Source: Acidovorax sp. FHTAMBA (GTDB lineage: Bacteria; Pseudomonadota; Gammaproteobacteria; Burkholderiales; Burkholderiaceae_C). Taken from it: a stretch of 64,000 nucleotides of DNA. The translations under genes were made by a program, and so were the position numbers. The notes beneath the pieces were generated by a model. The model was not told the DNA's origin. It made no database searches and saw nothing but the letters and a program-made list of their open reading frames with translations. Location: positions 379,501 to 443,500 of the forward strand of contig NZ_CP152407.1 of NCBI RefSeq assembly GCF_038958875.1. Direction: 5' to 3'. This document shows positions 42,362-51,091 of the stretch, piece after piece (the stretch's first letter is position 1; every line of letters starts with the position of its first letter).

Positions 42362-42988
42362 ATGACCACCCCTTCCCACCCCAAGCGTTTTTCGATGATC
42401 CGCGAGTTCCACCTGGCCGACTGGTTCACGCTGGGCAATGCCGTGTGCGGCGTGGGCGCGCTGTTCTCGACCATGACCTACCTGGAAACCAGCGACGTGC
42501 GGCACGTGTATTTTGCCTGCGCGCTGGTGCTGGCCGCGCTGATCTTCGATGTGTTCGACGGCCGCATTGCGCGATGGCGCCAGAAGAGTTCGGCCATGGG
42601 CCGCGAACTCGATTCGCTGGCCGACGTGATCTCGTTCGGTGTGGCGCCCGCCATCATTGCCTACGGCTGCGGCATGCAGGGGCTGTACGACCGCATCGTG
42701 CTGGCGTACTTTGTGGCCTGCGGCGTGTCGCGCCTGGCGCGCTACAACGTCACGGCCGAAACGCTGTCGGGCGACGATGGCAAGGTTAAATACTTTGAGG
42801 GCACGCCCATCCCCACCTCCATCGTGCTGGTGGGGCTCATGGCACTGGCAGCCTACCTGGGCGCCGTGCGCGAGAACCTGTGGTTTGGCCAGGTGATGCT
42901 GGGTGGTTTTGTGCTGCACCCGCTGGTGCTGGTGTTTGCGGTGTCGGGCTCGCTGATGATCAGCCGCATCAGGATTCCCAAGCTCTGA
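42362..42988 (+). CDS. pssA: CDP-diacylglycerol--serine O-phosphatidyltransferase
   Basis: A 208-residue integral membrane enzyme of the CDP-alcohol phosphatidyltransferase family with about six membrane segments. The metal/CDP motif is complete: FDVFDGRIARW-x6-MGRELDSLADVISFG (D-G-x2-A-R-x8-G-x3-D-x3-D). Length, the HLADWFTLGNAVCG opening and the ISFGVAPA stretch fit the phosphatidylserine synthase group rather than PgsA. It makes phosphatidylserine on the way to phosphatidylethanolamine. Start at 42362 follows GGAGAG. PhzF follows 9 bp later, possibly in one transcript. Confidence 0.85.
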   Translation: MTTPSHPKRFSMIREFHLADWFTLGNAVCGVGALFSTMTYLETSDVRHVYFACALVLAALIFDVFDGRIARWRQKSSAMGRELDSLADVISFGVAPAIIAYGCGMQGLYDRIVLAYFVACGVSRLARYNVTAETLSGDDGKVKYFEGTPIPTSIVLVGLMALAAYLGAVRENLWFGQVMLGGFVLHPLVLVFAVSGSLMISRIRIPKL

Positions 42989-42997
42989 GGCGCCACC

Positions 42998-43840
42998 ATG
43001 CCGCTGCAGAAGATCGCTGCGTTTTCCGATGGCCCCGTGGGCGGCAACCCCGCCGGGGTGTGGACAGGCGATGCCTTGCCGCCGCCTGCCGAGATGCAGC
43101 GCATCGCAGCCGAGGTGGGATTTTCAGAAACCGCATTTGCCGCGCCGCAGGGCAGCGGCGACTGGCGCGTGCGCTACTTCTCCCCCGAAACCGAGGTGCC
43201 CTTTTGCGGGCACGCCACCATTGCCCTGGGCGCAGCGCTGGCGCGGCGTGAGGGCGACGGGGTGTTTGACCTGGCGCTCTCCCACGCCCGCATCACGGTG
43301 GAAGGCCGCCGCAGCGGCGACCTGGTGCAGGCCGCACTGCAGTCGCCCCCCACACGCAGCGGGCCGCTGCCCGCCGGCCTGCTGGACAGCCTCCTCGCGC
43401 TGTTTGGCCTGGCACCTGCCGACCTTGACCCGCGCATCCCGCCTGCGCTCATCCACGGCGGTGCAGACCACGCCGTGCTGGCCTTGCACAGCCGCGCACG
43501 GCTGGCGGCCATGCACTACGCGCAGGACGCGGGCCGCACGTTGATGCTGGCATCCGGCCTGGTCACGGTGGTGCTGGTGGTGGTGGAGTCAGACCAGCTC
43601 TTTCACACGCGCAACGCATTTGCCTCGGGCGGGGTGCTGGAAGACCCCGCCACGGGCGCTGCCACGGCGGCGCTGGCGGGCTACCTGCGCGACCTGGGCT
43701 GGCCCCATGGCGGGACCATCGACGTCGTGCAGGGCGAAGACATGGGCATGCGATCACGCCTGCGGGCCGAGATCGGGCCGGTGCCCGGCAGCTCCATCCG
43801 TGTGTCGGGCACGGCGCGGTGGATGCGCAGCGATGAATAA
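42998..43840 (+). CDS. PhzF family isomerase/epimerase-like protein
   Basis: A 280-residue protein of the PhzF/diaminopimelate-epimerase fold. It carries GNPAGVW near residue 17, VGFSETAFA with the proposed general-acid glutamate, YFSPETEVPFCGHATIALG and the second-half DPATGAATAALAGYL. Most PhzF-like proteins outside phenazine clusters have unknown substrates and no phenazine genes are present here. It is 9 bp after pssA. A family A repeat begins at its stop codon. Confidence 0.88.
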   Translation: MPLQKIAAFSDGPVGGNPAGVWTGDALPPPAEMQRIAAEVGFSETAFAAPQGSGDWRVRYFSPETEVPFCGHATIALGAALARREGDGVFDLALSHARITVEGRRSGDLVQAALQSPPTRSGPLPAGLLDSLLALFGLAPADLDPRIPPALIHGGADHAVLALHSRARLAAMHYAQDAGRTLMLASGLVTVVLVVVESDQLFHTRNAFASGGVLEDPATGAATAALAGYLRDLGWPHGGTIDVVQGEDMGMRSRLRAEIGPVPGSSIRVSGTARWMRSDE

Positions 43841-43908
43841 ATTACTATAAATAAGATAGCTGCTGGCGCTTGATGGGTAAGCGTCAGCCCCATTTTTGAC
43901 CATTATTT
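43840..43908 (+). repeat. palindromic repeat family A, copy 8
   Basis: ACTATAAATAAGATAGCTG, then CTGGCGCTTG-ATGG-GTAAGCG and TCAGCCCCATTTTTGACC. It lies between the convergent phzF and EamA genes; closely resembles copy 1. Confidence 0.8.
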
Positions 43909-43913
43909 CTGAA

Positions 43914-44840
43914 TCAGCCCCCCGCTGCGGGCCGCCGGTTCACCAGCACGATGCCCGCCGCCACCAGTACCAGCGCGGCCACCAGCCCTGCGGTGATGGG
44001 CTCGCCCAGCCACCAGGCGCCAAACAGCAGCGCAAACACGGGGGTGAGAAACACAAACACCGAGATCTTCGTGGCCGGGTAATGCGCCAGCATCCACATC
44101 CACGCCAGGTAGCTCACAAACGCACCCACCAGCGCCTGCACCAGCAGCGAGCCCCAGGCAAATGCGCTGAACTGCCAGTTCCACGGCTCTCCCAGCGCCA
44201 GCGACAGCCACGGCAGCGCGACGGCGCTCACCCCCACCTGGTAGAGCAGCTGCTTGGCGGGCGCCACGCGCGCCAGCGGCGTGGTGCGGATGACCACCGT
44301 GGTCAGCGCCCACATCAGGCCCGCCGTCAGGCCCAGCAGATCACCCAGCCACGCCTGCGGCAGCGCCGCATTGGCGGGGCCCAGCAGCCCGTCGCCCAGG
44401 GCCAGGCCCACGCCCACAAAGGCGGCGGCCAGGCCCAGCCACTGCCAGCCCTTCAGGCCCTCGCCCGGGATGAAGCGCGGCAGCAGCACGGCCACCCAGA
44501 ACGGCGCGGCATACAGAAACACCGTGAGCCGCGAGGCGGTGGTGTACTGCAGGCCCAGGTAGATGCAGGCAAATTCGCCGGCAAACAGCACGCCCGCCAG
44601 CAGCCCGGCGCGCAGGGCACCCGCGGGCTCCGCGGCGCTGGACAGCTGCACCCCGCGCCACATGCACCAGACCGCAACTGCCACCGTGGCCAGCGCAAAC
44701 CGCACAAACGCCTGGAACACCGGCGCCACCTCGGCCACCGTGGCCTTGACCAGCACCTGCTGGAAACCCCAGAACATGCAGCAGGCCAGCAGCAGGGAAA
44801 CGGCGAGGGAGTCGAGGTGGGTTTTGCGGGTGAAAGGCAT
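43914..44840 (-). CDS. DMT superfamily (EamA) transporter
   Basis: A 308-residue membrane protein with two EamA repeats and about ten membrane segments, the drug/metabolite transporter plan. The first repeat shows CCMFWGFQQVLVKATVAEVAPVF, the second GLMWALTTVVIRT and the closing PVFALLFGAWWLGEPIT. Members export amino acids or other metabolites; the substrate is unknown. Start at 44840 fits the family; an open frame runs far upstream but antisense to minC and is not coding. Confidence 0.88.
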   Translation of the reverse strand: MPFTRKTHLDSLAVSLLLACCMFWGFQQVLVKATVAEVAPVFQAFVRFALATVAVAVWCMWRGVQLSSAAEPAGALRAGLLAGVLFAGEFACIYLGLQYTTASRLTVFLYAAPFWVAVLLPRFIPGEGLKGWQWLGLAAAFVGVGLALGDGLLGPANAALPQAWLGDLLGLTAGLMWALTTVVIRTTPLARVAPAKQLLYQVGVSAVALPWLSLALGEPWNWQFSAFAWGSLLVQALVGAFVSYLAWMWMLAHYPATKISVFVFLTPVFALLFGAWWLGEPITAGLVAALVLVAAGIVLVNRRPAAGG

Positions 44841-45036
44841 CGGGCGATTATCAAAGGGCTTGCCGGTGGTGCGCGTCGCCTGCGCGGCCTCGATCGGCTT
44901 CGAGCGGCCCTGGTGCGGGGCTGTTGCAGGCCGCCTGTCCCGTGCGCCCGGCCCAAACAGGCGCTTACACGGGCCCACGGTACACTTTGCGCCTTCTGAA
45001 ACCGCTTTCCGCGCCTTCTCTCCCCTACCCGCATTC

Positions 45037-45831
45037 ATGGCCCTTACGACGGCGGCCCAGGCCCGCACCAGCTTTGACCTCAAAAGTGCCTCGCTGCCCG
45101 TAGTGGCCGTGGTGCTCAAAACCACCGACGCCGCGCAGTTCGCTGCCGATCTGGCCGAGCGTGTGGCCGATGCACCGGGCTTTTTTGACAGCGACCCCGT
45201 GCTGATCGACCTGGCTGCCGTGCGCGAGGCCGAGGCGCCCATCGACTTTGCCGCCATCGTGGCCGCGCTGCGCCGCCACAGCACGCTGCCCGTGGCCGTG
45301 CGCGGCGGCAGTACCGCGCAGATGGACGCGGCCCGTGCCGCCGGGCTGGCCCCGGCCCCCGACGCACCGCCCGCCCGCGCCGATGTGCCGCCCGCAGCCG
45401 CCGAGGTGCGCGAGGTGGTCCGCGAGGTCGAGGTGGAAGTGGTGCGCGAAGTGCCCGTGGCAGGCCCGGCCACCCTGGTGGTCGACAAGCCGCTGCGCTC
45501 CGGGCAGCAGGTGTATGCGCGGGGCGGCGACCTGGTGGTGATGGCCGTGGTGAGCTTTGGCGCCGAGGTCATTGCCGACGGCAACATCCATGTGTATGCC
45601 CCGCTGCGCGGCCGTGCCATTGCCGGCGCACGGGGCAACACCGAAGCCCGCATCTTTTCCACCTGCATGGAGCCGCAGCTGGTGTCCATTGCCGGCATTT
45701 ACCGCACCACCGAAACCGCGCTGGCCGCCGAAGTGGCAGGCCAACCGGCGCAGGTGCGGCTGGAAGGCGAGAAGCTCATCATCGAGCCGCTGCGCAACCC
45801 TGTACGTATCAACCCCAGAGAGACTCAGTAA
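45037..45831 (+). CDS. minC: MinC septum-site-determining protein
   Basis: A 264-residue inhibitor of FtsZ ring assembly. The N-terminal FtsZ-inhibiting domain covers about 1-110, a variable linker rich in Ala, Pro and Glu/Val about 111-155, and the C-terminal beta-helix about 160-255 (GGDLVVMAVVSFGAEVIADG, then HVYAPLRGRAIAGARG) that binds MinD. It heads minCDE with 4 bp to minD. The 196 bp upstream hold its promoter and the start of the divergent transporter; no clear -10/-35 could be picked. Confidence 0.94.
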   Translation: MALTTAAQARTSFDLKSASLPVVAVVLKTTDAAQFAADLAERVADAPGFFDSDPVLIDLAAVREAEAPIDFAAIVAALRRHSTLPVAVRGGSTAQMDAARAAGLAPAPDAPPARADVPPAAAEVREVVREVEVEVVREVPVAGPATLVVDKPLRSGQQVYARGGDLVVMAVVSFGAEVIADGNIHVYAPLRGRAIAGARGNTEARIFSTCMEPQLVSIAGIYRTTETALAAEVAGQPAQVRLEGEKLIIEPLRNPVRINPRETQ

Positions 45832-45835
45832 ACCC

Positions 45836-46654
45836 ATGGCCAAAATCGTTGTTGTGACTTCCGGCAAGGGTGGTGTGGGCAAGACCACCACCAGCGCCAG
45901 CTTTGCCTCCGGCCTCGCCCTGCGCGGCCACAAGACCGCCGTGATCGACTTTGACGTCGGCCTGCGCAACCTGGACCTCATCATGGGCTGCGAGCGCCGC
46001 GTGGTGTATGACCTCATCAACGTGATCCAGGGCGAGGCCAACCTGAACCAGGCCCTCATCAAGGACAAGCAGTGCGACAACCTGTTCGTGCTGGCCGCCA
46101 GCCAGACGCGCGACAAGGATGCACTCACGCAGGACGGCGTCGAGAAGATCCTGAACGACCTCGCCGGCATGGGCTTTGAATACATCATCTGCGACTCGCC
46201 CGCCGGCATCGAAAGCGGTGCGCTCATGGCCATGCACTTTGCCGACGAGGCGCTGCTGGTGACCAACCCCGAGGTGTCCAGCGTGCGCGACTCCGACCGC
46301 ATCCTGGGCATGCTGGGCAGCAAGACCAAGCGGGCCATCGAGGGCGGCGAGCCGATCAAGGAGCACCTCCTCATCACCCGCTACAACCCCAGCCGGGTGG
46401 AAGACGGCCAGATGCTGAGCCTGGAGGACATCCAGGACATCCTGCGCATCAAGCTGATTGGTGTGATCCCGGAGTCGGAGGTGGTGCTGCAGTCGTCCAA
46501 CCAGGGCACGCCCGCGATCCACGCCCAGGGCAGCGATGTGTCCGAAGCCTACAAGGACGTGATCGACCGCTTCCTGGGCGCCACCGACAAACCCCTGCGC
46601 TTTATCGAGGCCGAGAAGCCCGGCTTCTTCAAACGCCTGTTCGGGAGCAAATAA
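45836..46654 (+). CDS. minD: MinD septum-site-determining ATPase
   Basis: A 272-residue ParA/MinD-type ATPase that recruits MinC to the membrane and oscillates with MinE. The deviant Walker A GKGGVGKTTT is at about 10-19, DFDVGLRNLDL and CDSPAGIE follow, and the C-terminal amphipathic membrane anchor is FFKRLFGSK. Length as in E. coli. It starts 4 bp after minC and ends 3 bp before minE, a tight operon. Confidence 0.97.
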   Translation: MAKIVVVTSGKGGVGKTTTSASFASGLALRGHKTAVIDFDVGLRNLDLIMGCERRVVYDLINVIQGEANLNQALIKDKQCDNLFVLAASQTRDKDALTQDGVEKILNDLAGMGFEYIICDSPAGIESGALMAMHFADEALLVTNPEVSSVRDSDRILGMLGSKTKRAIEGGEPIKEHLLITRYNPSRVEDGQMLSLEDIQDILRIKLIGVIPESEVVLQSSNQGTPAIHAQGSDVSEAYKDVIDRFLGATDKPLRFIEAEKPGFFKRLFGSK

Positions 46655-46657
46655 GCC

Positions 46658-46924
46658 ATGGCTTCTTTCCTGTCCTTCCTGCTTGGCGAAAAGAAAAAGA
46701 CTGCCAGCGTCGCCAAGGAGCGCCTGCAGATCATCCTGGCGCACGAACGCAGCGGCCGCAATGCTGCCGAGCCCGACTACCTGCCCGCGTTGCAGCGCGA
46801 GCTGGTGGCCGTGATCTCCAAGTACGTCAAGATCAACCCCGAAGACCTCAAGGTGCACCTGGAGCGCCAGGACAACCTGGAAGTGCTGGAAGTCAAGATC
46901 GAGCTGCCTGAGGCCGCGCGCTAG
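46658..46924 (+). CDS. minE: MinE topological specificity factor
   Basis: An 88-residue protein that stimulates MinD ATPase and restricts MinCD to the poles. The N-terminal membrane/MinD-binding part FLSFLLGEKKKTASVAKERL runs into LQIILAHERSG, and the rest is the dimeric topological-specificity domain (ELVAVISKYVKINPEDLKV). Last gene of minCDE, 3 bp after minD. Confidence 0.96.
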   Translation: MASFLSFLLGEKKKTASVAKERLQIILAHERSGRNAAEPDYLPALQRELVAVISKYVKINPEDLKVHLERQDNLEVLEVKIELPEAAR

Positions 46925-46931
46925 GTCGCTC

Positions 46932-47001
46932 CAAATTTTGGGTCATTTTGGCTGCTGGCGCTTATCCAGCAAGCGCTAGTGGCTACAGTTTTGGTAGCAA
47001 T
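46932..47001 (+). repeat. palindromic repeat family A, copy 9
   Basis: ATTTTGGCTG, then CTGGCGCTT-ATCCAG-CAAGCGC and TAGTGGCTACAGTTTTGG. It follows minE directly and lies between minE and the convergent MOSC gene. Confidence 0.72.
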
Positions 47002-47005
47002 TGAA

Positions 47006-47596
47006 TCAGCGGGCGTGCTTTGCCCACTTGCCGGCCAGCGCCTGCGCAATGCTCAGCCCGCGCTGCCCGGGCACCACGATGGCGGTCTCTCCGGCCGCGA
47101 GGGTGCCTGGCTGTTCCACGGCCAGGTAGTAGCCGCAGCAGCCGGCCAGGGCCATCGCCCGGCCCGCCTGGGCGAACCCCATCACGGCGTTGAACTTGTA
47201 GCAGGGCTCGCGCGGCGCGGTCACGCGCAGCACGCAGTGGGGGAAATGCCATTCGTCGCCCACAAACACGTCGTGTTCCAGGGGCCCGTCGATGGTGAGG
47301 TTCTCCCCCATGAAACCCGGTGGCAGCGCCTCGTCGAACAGGCTCACGCCCCGGTCCCGGCGCTGGGCCTGCCAGAACGCATAGTGCACGGCCGGGTAGG
47401 CGTACACGGCCTTGCCCAGGCCGCCATGCACGCTCAGGTCGGCCTGCTCGTCACCCGCCAGGCCCAGCGGCCCCACCGCCACGGGGCCGGCGACGGGCGC
47501 CTTGCCGATGCCAGTGAGCACTGATCGTTCGCCCATCTTGAGGCGCCGGGCCGTGCCGATGTTCACGTGGCGCACGACCACCGTGGCCGCGCTCAC
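47006..47596 (-). CDS. MOSC-domain protein (YiiM type)
   Basis: A 196-residue MOSC (molybdenum-cofactor sulfurase C-terminal) protein. It contains GPLGLAGDEQADLSVHGGLGKAVYAYP, GENLTIDG and VTAPREPCYKFN with the conserved cysteine, matching the YiiM group, which reduces N-hydroxylated compounds with a molybdenum cofactor. The GTG at 47596 overlaps the stop of the flavin reductase gene (GTGA), so translation is coupled; flavin reductase could supply electrons. That pairing is inference. Confidence 0.82.
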   Translation of the reverse strand: MSAATVVVRHVNIGTARRLKMGERSVLTGIGKAPVAGPVAVGPLGLAGDEQADLSVHGGLGKAVYAYPAVHYAFWQAQRRDRGVSLFDEALPPGFMGENLTIDGPLEHDVFVGDEWHFPHCVLRVTAPREPCYKFNAVMGFAQAGRAMALAGCCGYYLAVEQPGTLAAGETAIVVPGQRGLSIAQALAGKWAKHAR

Positions 47597-48150
47597 AGCG
47601 GGTGCTCGGTGTAGAACTTGCCCCCGTGGTACAGCAGGGGCGATGCGCCTTCGCGGTGCTCGCAGCGTTCGACCTCGCCCACAAAGATGGTGTGGTCGCC
47701 TTCCTTGTACTGGCTGCGGTTGAAGCACTCGAACGTGGCGGCCGCGCCGGCCAGCAAAGGGGCGCCGCTGATGCCGGGCCGGTGCGCGAGGCCCGCCCAG
47801 CGGTCAATGCCACGGGTGGCAAAACGCTCGGCCAACGCCTTCTGGTCTGCGGCCAGCACATGGATGGCGTAGTGCGAGCCATCGGCAAAGGTGGGCAGGG
47901 TGCTGGCACCGTGCGAGAGGCTCCACAGCACCAGCGGCGGTGCCAGCGACACCGAGTTGAACGAGCTGGCCGTGAGCCCCACCAGCTCGCCCGTTGCGGT
48001 GCGGGCGGTGACGATCGTCACACCGGTGGCAAACATTCCCAGCGCATCGCGAAACTCGCGTGCAGAGAAACTGGGCGGCAGGGCAAGAACAGGACGGGGG
48101 GGCAAAGGGTTCACAAAAACGGCGCCAGCGGGGGCAGCAGGGGGATGCAA
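47593..48150 (-). CDS. flavin reductase family protein
   Basis: Up to 185 residues, flavin reductase-like FMN-binding split-barrel domain. FSAREFRDALGMFATGVTIVTA opens the domain, then GLTASSFNSVSLAPPLVLWSLS (flavin loop) and GDHTIFVGEVE near the end. Reduces FMN or FAD with NAD(P)H, often for a partner oxygenase. The start is unsure: TTG at 48150 or GTG at 48114, neither with a good ribosome site. Its TGA overlaps the MOSC GTG, a strong sign of joint expression. Confidence 0.84.
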   Translation of the reverse strand: MHPPAAPAGAVFVNPLPPRPVLALPPSFSAREFRDALGMFATGVTIVTARTATGELVGLTASSFNSVSLAPPLVLWSLSHGASTLPTFADGSHYAIHVLAADQKALAERFATRGIDRWAGLAHRPGISGAPLLAGAAATFECFNRSQYKEGDHTIFVGEVERCEHREGASPLLYHGGKFYTEHPL

Positions 48151-48210
48151 CTATTATCAGGCGCCACCCACCGCCGCGCTGTAGCGGGGGTTACCACCCC
48201 CCATCCCCCC

Positions 48211-48999
48211 ATGTCTGCACTACCTACCTTCTCCTCCCTGGGCTCGGGCCCCACCGTGCTCATGCTGCACGACGCCGATGGGGGCCACCTCAGCTTCGCG
48301 CCGCAGGTGGAGACCCTGGCCACAGCGGGCTACCGTGCCGTGGCCTGGAACATGCCCGGCTATGGCCACAGCGCACCGGTGGAGCCCTACACCTTCAAGG
48401 CGCTGGCCCAGAGCGCCGTGGCCCTGGTGGAGGCCCTGCAGAGCGGGCCGGTGACGCTGGTGGGGCACGGCATGGGCGCCATGGTGGCGCTGGAGCTCGC
48501 GGTGCGCCACCCCGCGTTGGTCCACCGCCTGGTGCTGATTGCCGGGGGCCCGGCGCTGGATGACGCCGCCCTGCAGGACTGGGTGGCGCCCCGGTTGCAC
48601 GCGCTCAAAGCGGTGGACGCGGGGGGCAGCATGGAACAGCTGGCGCAGACGCTGGTGCCGCAGTTCATCGGCACCGGCGCACTGCCCGAGGGCGTGCGGC
48701 TGGCCGGCCACGCGCTGGCGCAGGTGTATCCCGGCGCCTACCGCCGTGCCCTGCAGGCCCTGCCCACGTTCGACCGGGGCGCGGCCGCACTGGCGCGCCT
48801 GGCCATGCCCACCCTGCTGGTGGCGGGCGGGCAGGATCGCTGCACGCCGCCCGTGGCCCTGGAGGCGCTGGCACAGGTGCTGCCCGATGCGGCGATGGTG
48901 CTCATGCCGCATGTGGGCCACTGGCCGCAGCTCGAAGACCCGGAGGGTTTCGACGGCGTGCTGCTGGACTTTCTGGCCCAGCGCCGCACCCTGCATTGA
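48211..48999 (+). CDS. alpha/beta-fold hydrolase lacking the nucleophile serine
   Basis: A 262-residue alpha/beta-hydrolase-fold protein. The oxyanion strand VLMLHDADGG, the MPGYGHS motif, the acid loop GGQDRCTPP and histidine MPHVGHWPQLE are all present. The nucleophile elbow reads GHGMGA (codons GGG CAC GGC ATG GGC), so glycine replaces the expected serine. It may be catalytically dead or use another mechanism. The start at 48211 has no good Shine-Dalgarno. It is divergent from the flavin reductase pair. Confidence 0.82.
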   Translation: MSALPTFSSLGSGPTVLMLHDADGGHLSFAPQVETLATAGYRAVAWNMPGYGHSAPVEPYTFKALAQSAVALVEALQSGPVTLVGHGMGAMVALELAVRHPALVHRLVLIAGGPALDDAALQDWVAPRLHALKAVDAGGSMEQLAQTLVPQFIGTGALPEGVRLAGHALAQVYPGAYRRALQALPTFDRGAAALARLAMPTLLVAGGQDRCTPPVALEALAQVLPDAAMVLMPHVGHWPQLEDPEGFDGVLLDFLAQRRTLH

Positions 49000-49074
49000 G
49001 CCGACTCGGGCGTGTGCCGCGTGCCCGGGCACCCCGGCAGGCGTGCGCAATTTTGATTTCCACCGTTTGACCCC

Positions 49075-49833
49075 ATGCTGTTTGCCCTGAAAAAAGTCCT
49101 GTCTGCACTGTTGCTGCCCCCGGTGTCGAGCATCCTGCTGGCGCTGCTGGGCCTGTGGCTTGCGCGCTACCACCGGCGCACCGGGCTCACGGTGGTGGTG
49201 CTGTCGTTGCTGTCGGTGCTGGCGCTGTCCTGGCCGCCGGTCTCGGGTGCGCTGGTGCGCAGCCTGGAGCGCTACCCCGCCGTAACGCCCCGGCAGCTGG
49301 CCCAGGCGCAGGTCCAGGCCATCGTGGTGCTTGGCGGGGGCCCCGATACCGTGGCACCGGAATACGGGGTGGAGATGCTCAGCAGGGGCTCGCGCGAACG
49401 GGTGCGTTATGCGGTGCACCTGCAGCAGCAGACGGGGTTGCCCATGCTGGCCACGGGCGGCTCCAGTGGCGGCACACGGGCCGAGGCGCTGGTGATGAAA
49501 GAGGTGGTGGAGCGTGAGTTCAGGGGGCGGGTGCGCTGGACGGAGGTGGAATCCCTGGACACCCGTGGCAACGCGGAAAAATCCGCGCGCCTGCTCCAGG
49601 CTGCCGGTGTGCAGCGCGTTGCGGTGGTCACCCACGGGTGGCACATGGTGCGCGCGGTCCGGGCCTTCGAGCGCGCGGGCCTTCAGGTGCTGCCTGCGCC
49701 CATGGGCTTCAAAAGCGGGCAGGGGCGCAGGCTGTACCGGGTGTTGCCCCGCGCCTCCGCGCTGGCCGACAGCAGCCTGGCGCTGCATGAATGGCTGGGC
49801 ATCCTCGCCCAGCGCTGGTCACTCAACGCCTGA
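49075..49833 (+). CDS. YdcF/ElyC-family (DUF218) membrane-anchored protein
   Basis: A 252-residue protein with two N-terminal membrane segments (about 12-30 and 38-55) and a DUF218 domain. The domain shows AIVVLGGG, LSRGSRERVRYAVHL, MLATGGSS, the ESLDTRGNAEKSARLL block and VTHGWHMVRAVRAFE. ElyC-like members influence envelope and peptidoglycan precursor metabolism in enterobacteria; the reaction is unknown. A single gene, 75 bp after the hydrolase. Confidence 0.86.
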   Translation: MLFALKKVLSALLLPPVSSILLALLGLWLARYHRRTGLTVVVLSLLSVLALSWPPVSGALVRSLERYPAVTPRQLAQAQVQAIVVLGGGPDTVAPEYGVEMLSRGSRERVRYAVHLQQQTGLPMLATGGSSGGTRAEALVMKEVVEREFRGRVRWTEVESLDTRGNAEKSARLLQAAGVQRVAVVTHGWHMVRAVRAFERAGLQVLPAPMGFKSGQGRRLYRVLPRASALADSSLALHEWLGILAQRWSLNA

Positions 49834-49868
49834 AGGGAGATCGGCGGGGCGCCGGTGCGCCTTGCCCA

Positions 49869-50444
49869 TCACGGCGCAGCGTGCGCCCGCAGGAAACCGC
49901 GGGCCTGTGTGAGTGCCTGTGCGTCGGCCTCTACCGCGCCCGGCGGCCCGCCTTTGCCCCAGAGGGCGCCGCCCCAGGCCATCGACAGAAACTGCGCACA
50001 CAGCGCCACCGAGTCGATCATGGGCTGGGCCTTGGTGCGGTCGCCGCTGGTGGTGATGAGCGACAGCGTCTTGTGGCTCATCGCGTCCTTGAAATCCAGG
50101 CCCGGCACCCGCATCCAGGCGCTCCAGTGGTCCAGATACGTCTTGAGCGGCGACGGGATGCTGTACCAGTACACGGGTGCCACAAAGACGATGTGGGTGG
50201 CTGCAAGGGTGGCATCGAGCAGCGTTTTCATGTCGCCCTCGGGGGGCGCGTAGGTGCCCGTGGTGTGGCGCTGGTCCACAAAAGGCGGCAGGTCCATGCG
50301 TGCCAGGTGGTGCCAGGTTTGCCGGGTGCCTGCAGGCAGCGCAGCGGCGGCCTGGCGGGCCAGCCATTCGGTGTTGCCGATGTGGCCGGGCGCGCGGGTG
50401 GAGGTGGTGAGGAACAGGTAGTGCGGTGTGGGCGGCGTTGTCAT
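49869..50444 (-). CDS. flavodoxin-fold NAD(P)H-dependent FMN reductase-like protein
   Basis: A 191-residue flavodoxin-like protein. LFLTTSTRAPGHIGNTEWLAR carries the FMN phosphate loop, and VFVAPVYWYSIPSPLKTYLDHWSAW the second flavin loop typical of NADPH-dependent FMN reductases. Its ATG overlaps the stop of the TetR gene (ATGA), so it is the regulator's operon partner and likely part of its regulon, perhaps quinone or nitro-compound detoxification. Confidence 0.84.
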   Translation of the reverse strand: MTTPPTPHYLFLTTSTRAPGHIGNTEWLARQAAAALPAGTRQTWHHLARMDLPPFVDQRHTTGTYAPPEGDMKTLLDATLAATHIVFVAPVYWYSIPSPLKTYLDHWSAWMRVPGLDFKDAMSHKTLSLITTSGDRTKAQPMIDSVALCAQFLSMAWGGALWGKGGPPGAVEADAQALTQARGFLRAHAAP

Positions 50445-51091
50445 GGCGCGATCGTAGCGCTGGCCTGCGCGGGCCCCAGGTACGCCAGGCACAGCGCGAC
50501 CAGTGCATCCTCAAACTCTGCGCTGTCCAGCAGCGGCGACTGCTCCAGCGATGCGGCCCGCACGGCACCCATGAAGGCGCGCGTGAGCACGAACAGCCGG
50601 GCCGCCGACGGCGCTTGCAGGTGGTGCTCGTCGGCCATGCGCTGCAGGTGCAGGGCGATGCGTTCGCTGGTGCCCCGCACCGACACCAGCATGGTGGCGC
50701 GGTAGTCCTGCTTCCACGACAGGCGGGCGAGCGCCCGCAGCTCCTGCGGCCCGCCTCCAAACGCCTGCAGGTAGTGGCGCACATAGTGGCGCACCTGCTG
50801 TTCGGGGGGCCAGCACTCGGCGCGGGCCCGCGCCAGCAGTGCGTCCAGCGCCAGCATCACGCGGTCGCAGTGCTGGTCCAGCATGGCCACCAGGATGGCC
50901 TCCTTGCTGGGGAAGTACTGGTAGAGCGAGCCCACGGACACACCCGCCAGCTCGGCGATGCGGTTGGTGGTCAGGGCAGCTTCGCCCTGCGTGGCCACGA
51001 TGCGGGCCACGGCCTCAAAGATGGCATCCACGGTGACCTGGGAGCGTTCCTGCCGGGGCGTGCGGCGGGGGGGTGGGGTGGTCGGGGGCAT
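50441..51091 (-). CDS. TetR/AcrR family transcriptional regulator
   Basis: A 216-residue repressor. A proline-rich start is followed by the helix-turn-helix (VDAIFEAVARIVATQGEAAL, then AELAGVSVGSLYQYFPSKEAIL, about 20-65). The C-terminal domain is of the TetR_C_13/AcrR sort. Start ATG at 51089-51091. It overlaps the FMN-reductase-like gene by 4 bp and is divergent from a four- to six-span membrane protein gene, 106 bp away; that shared region is the probable operator site, though I see no clear palindrome. Confidence 0.88.
   Translation of the reverse strand: MPPTTPPPRRTPRQERSQVTVDAIFEAVARIVATQGEAALTTNRIAELAGVSVGSLYQYFPSKEAILVAMLDQHCDRVMLALDALLARARAECWPPEQQVRHYVRHYLQAFGGGPQELRALARLSWKQDYRATMLVSVRGTSERIALHLQRMADEHHLQAPSAARLFVLTRAFMGAVRAASLEQSPLLDSAEFEDALVALCLAYLGPAQASATIAP

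Noticed and set aside
42998..43840. PhzF homologue as evidence for phenazine production
   Set aside because: No other phenazine gene is present and most PhzF-like proteins are unrelated to phenazine synthesis.
44841..45698. N-terminal extension of the EamA transporter frame across minC
   Set aside because: Ser/Thr/Arg-rich and antisense to minC; the membrane protein begins normally at 44840.
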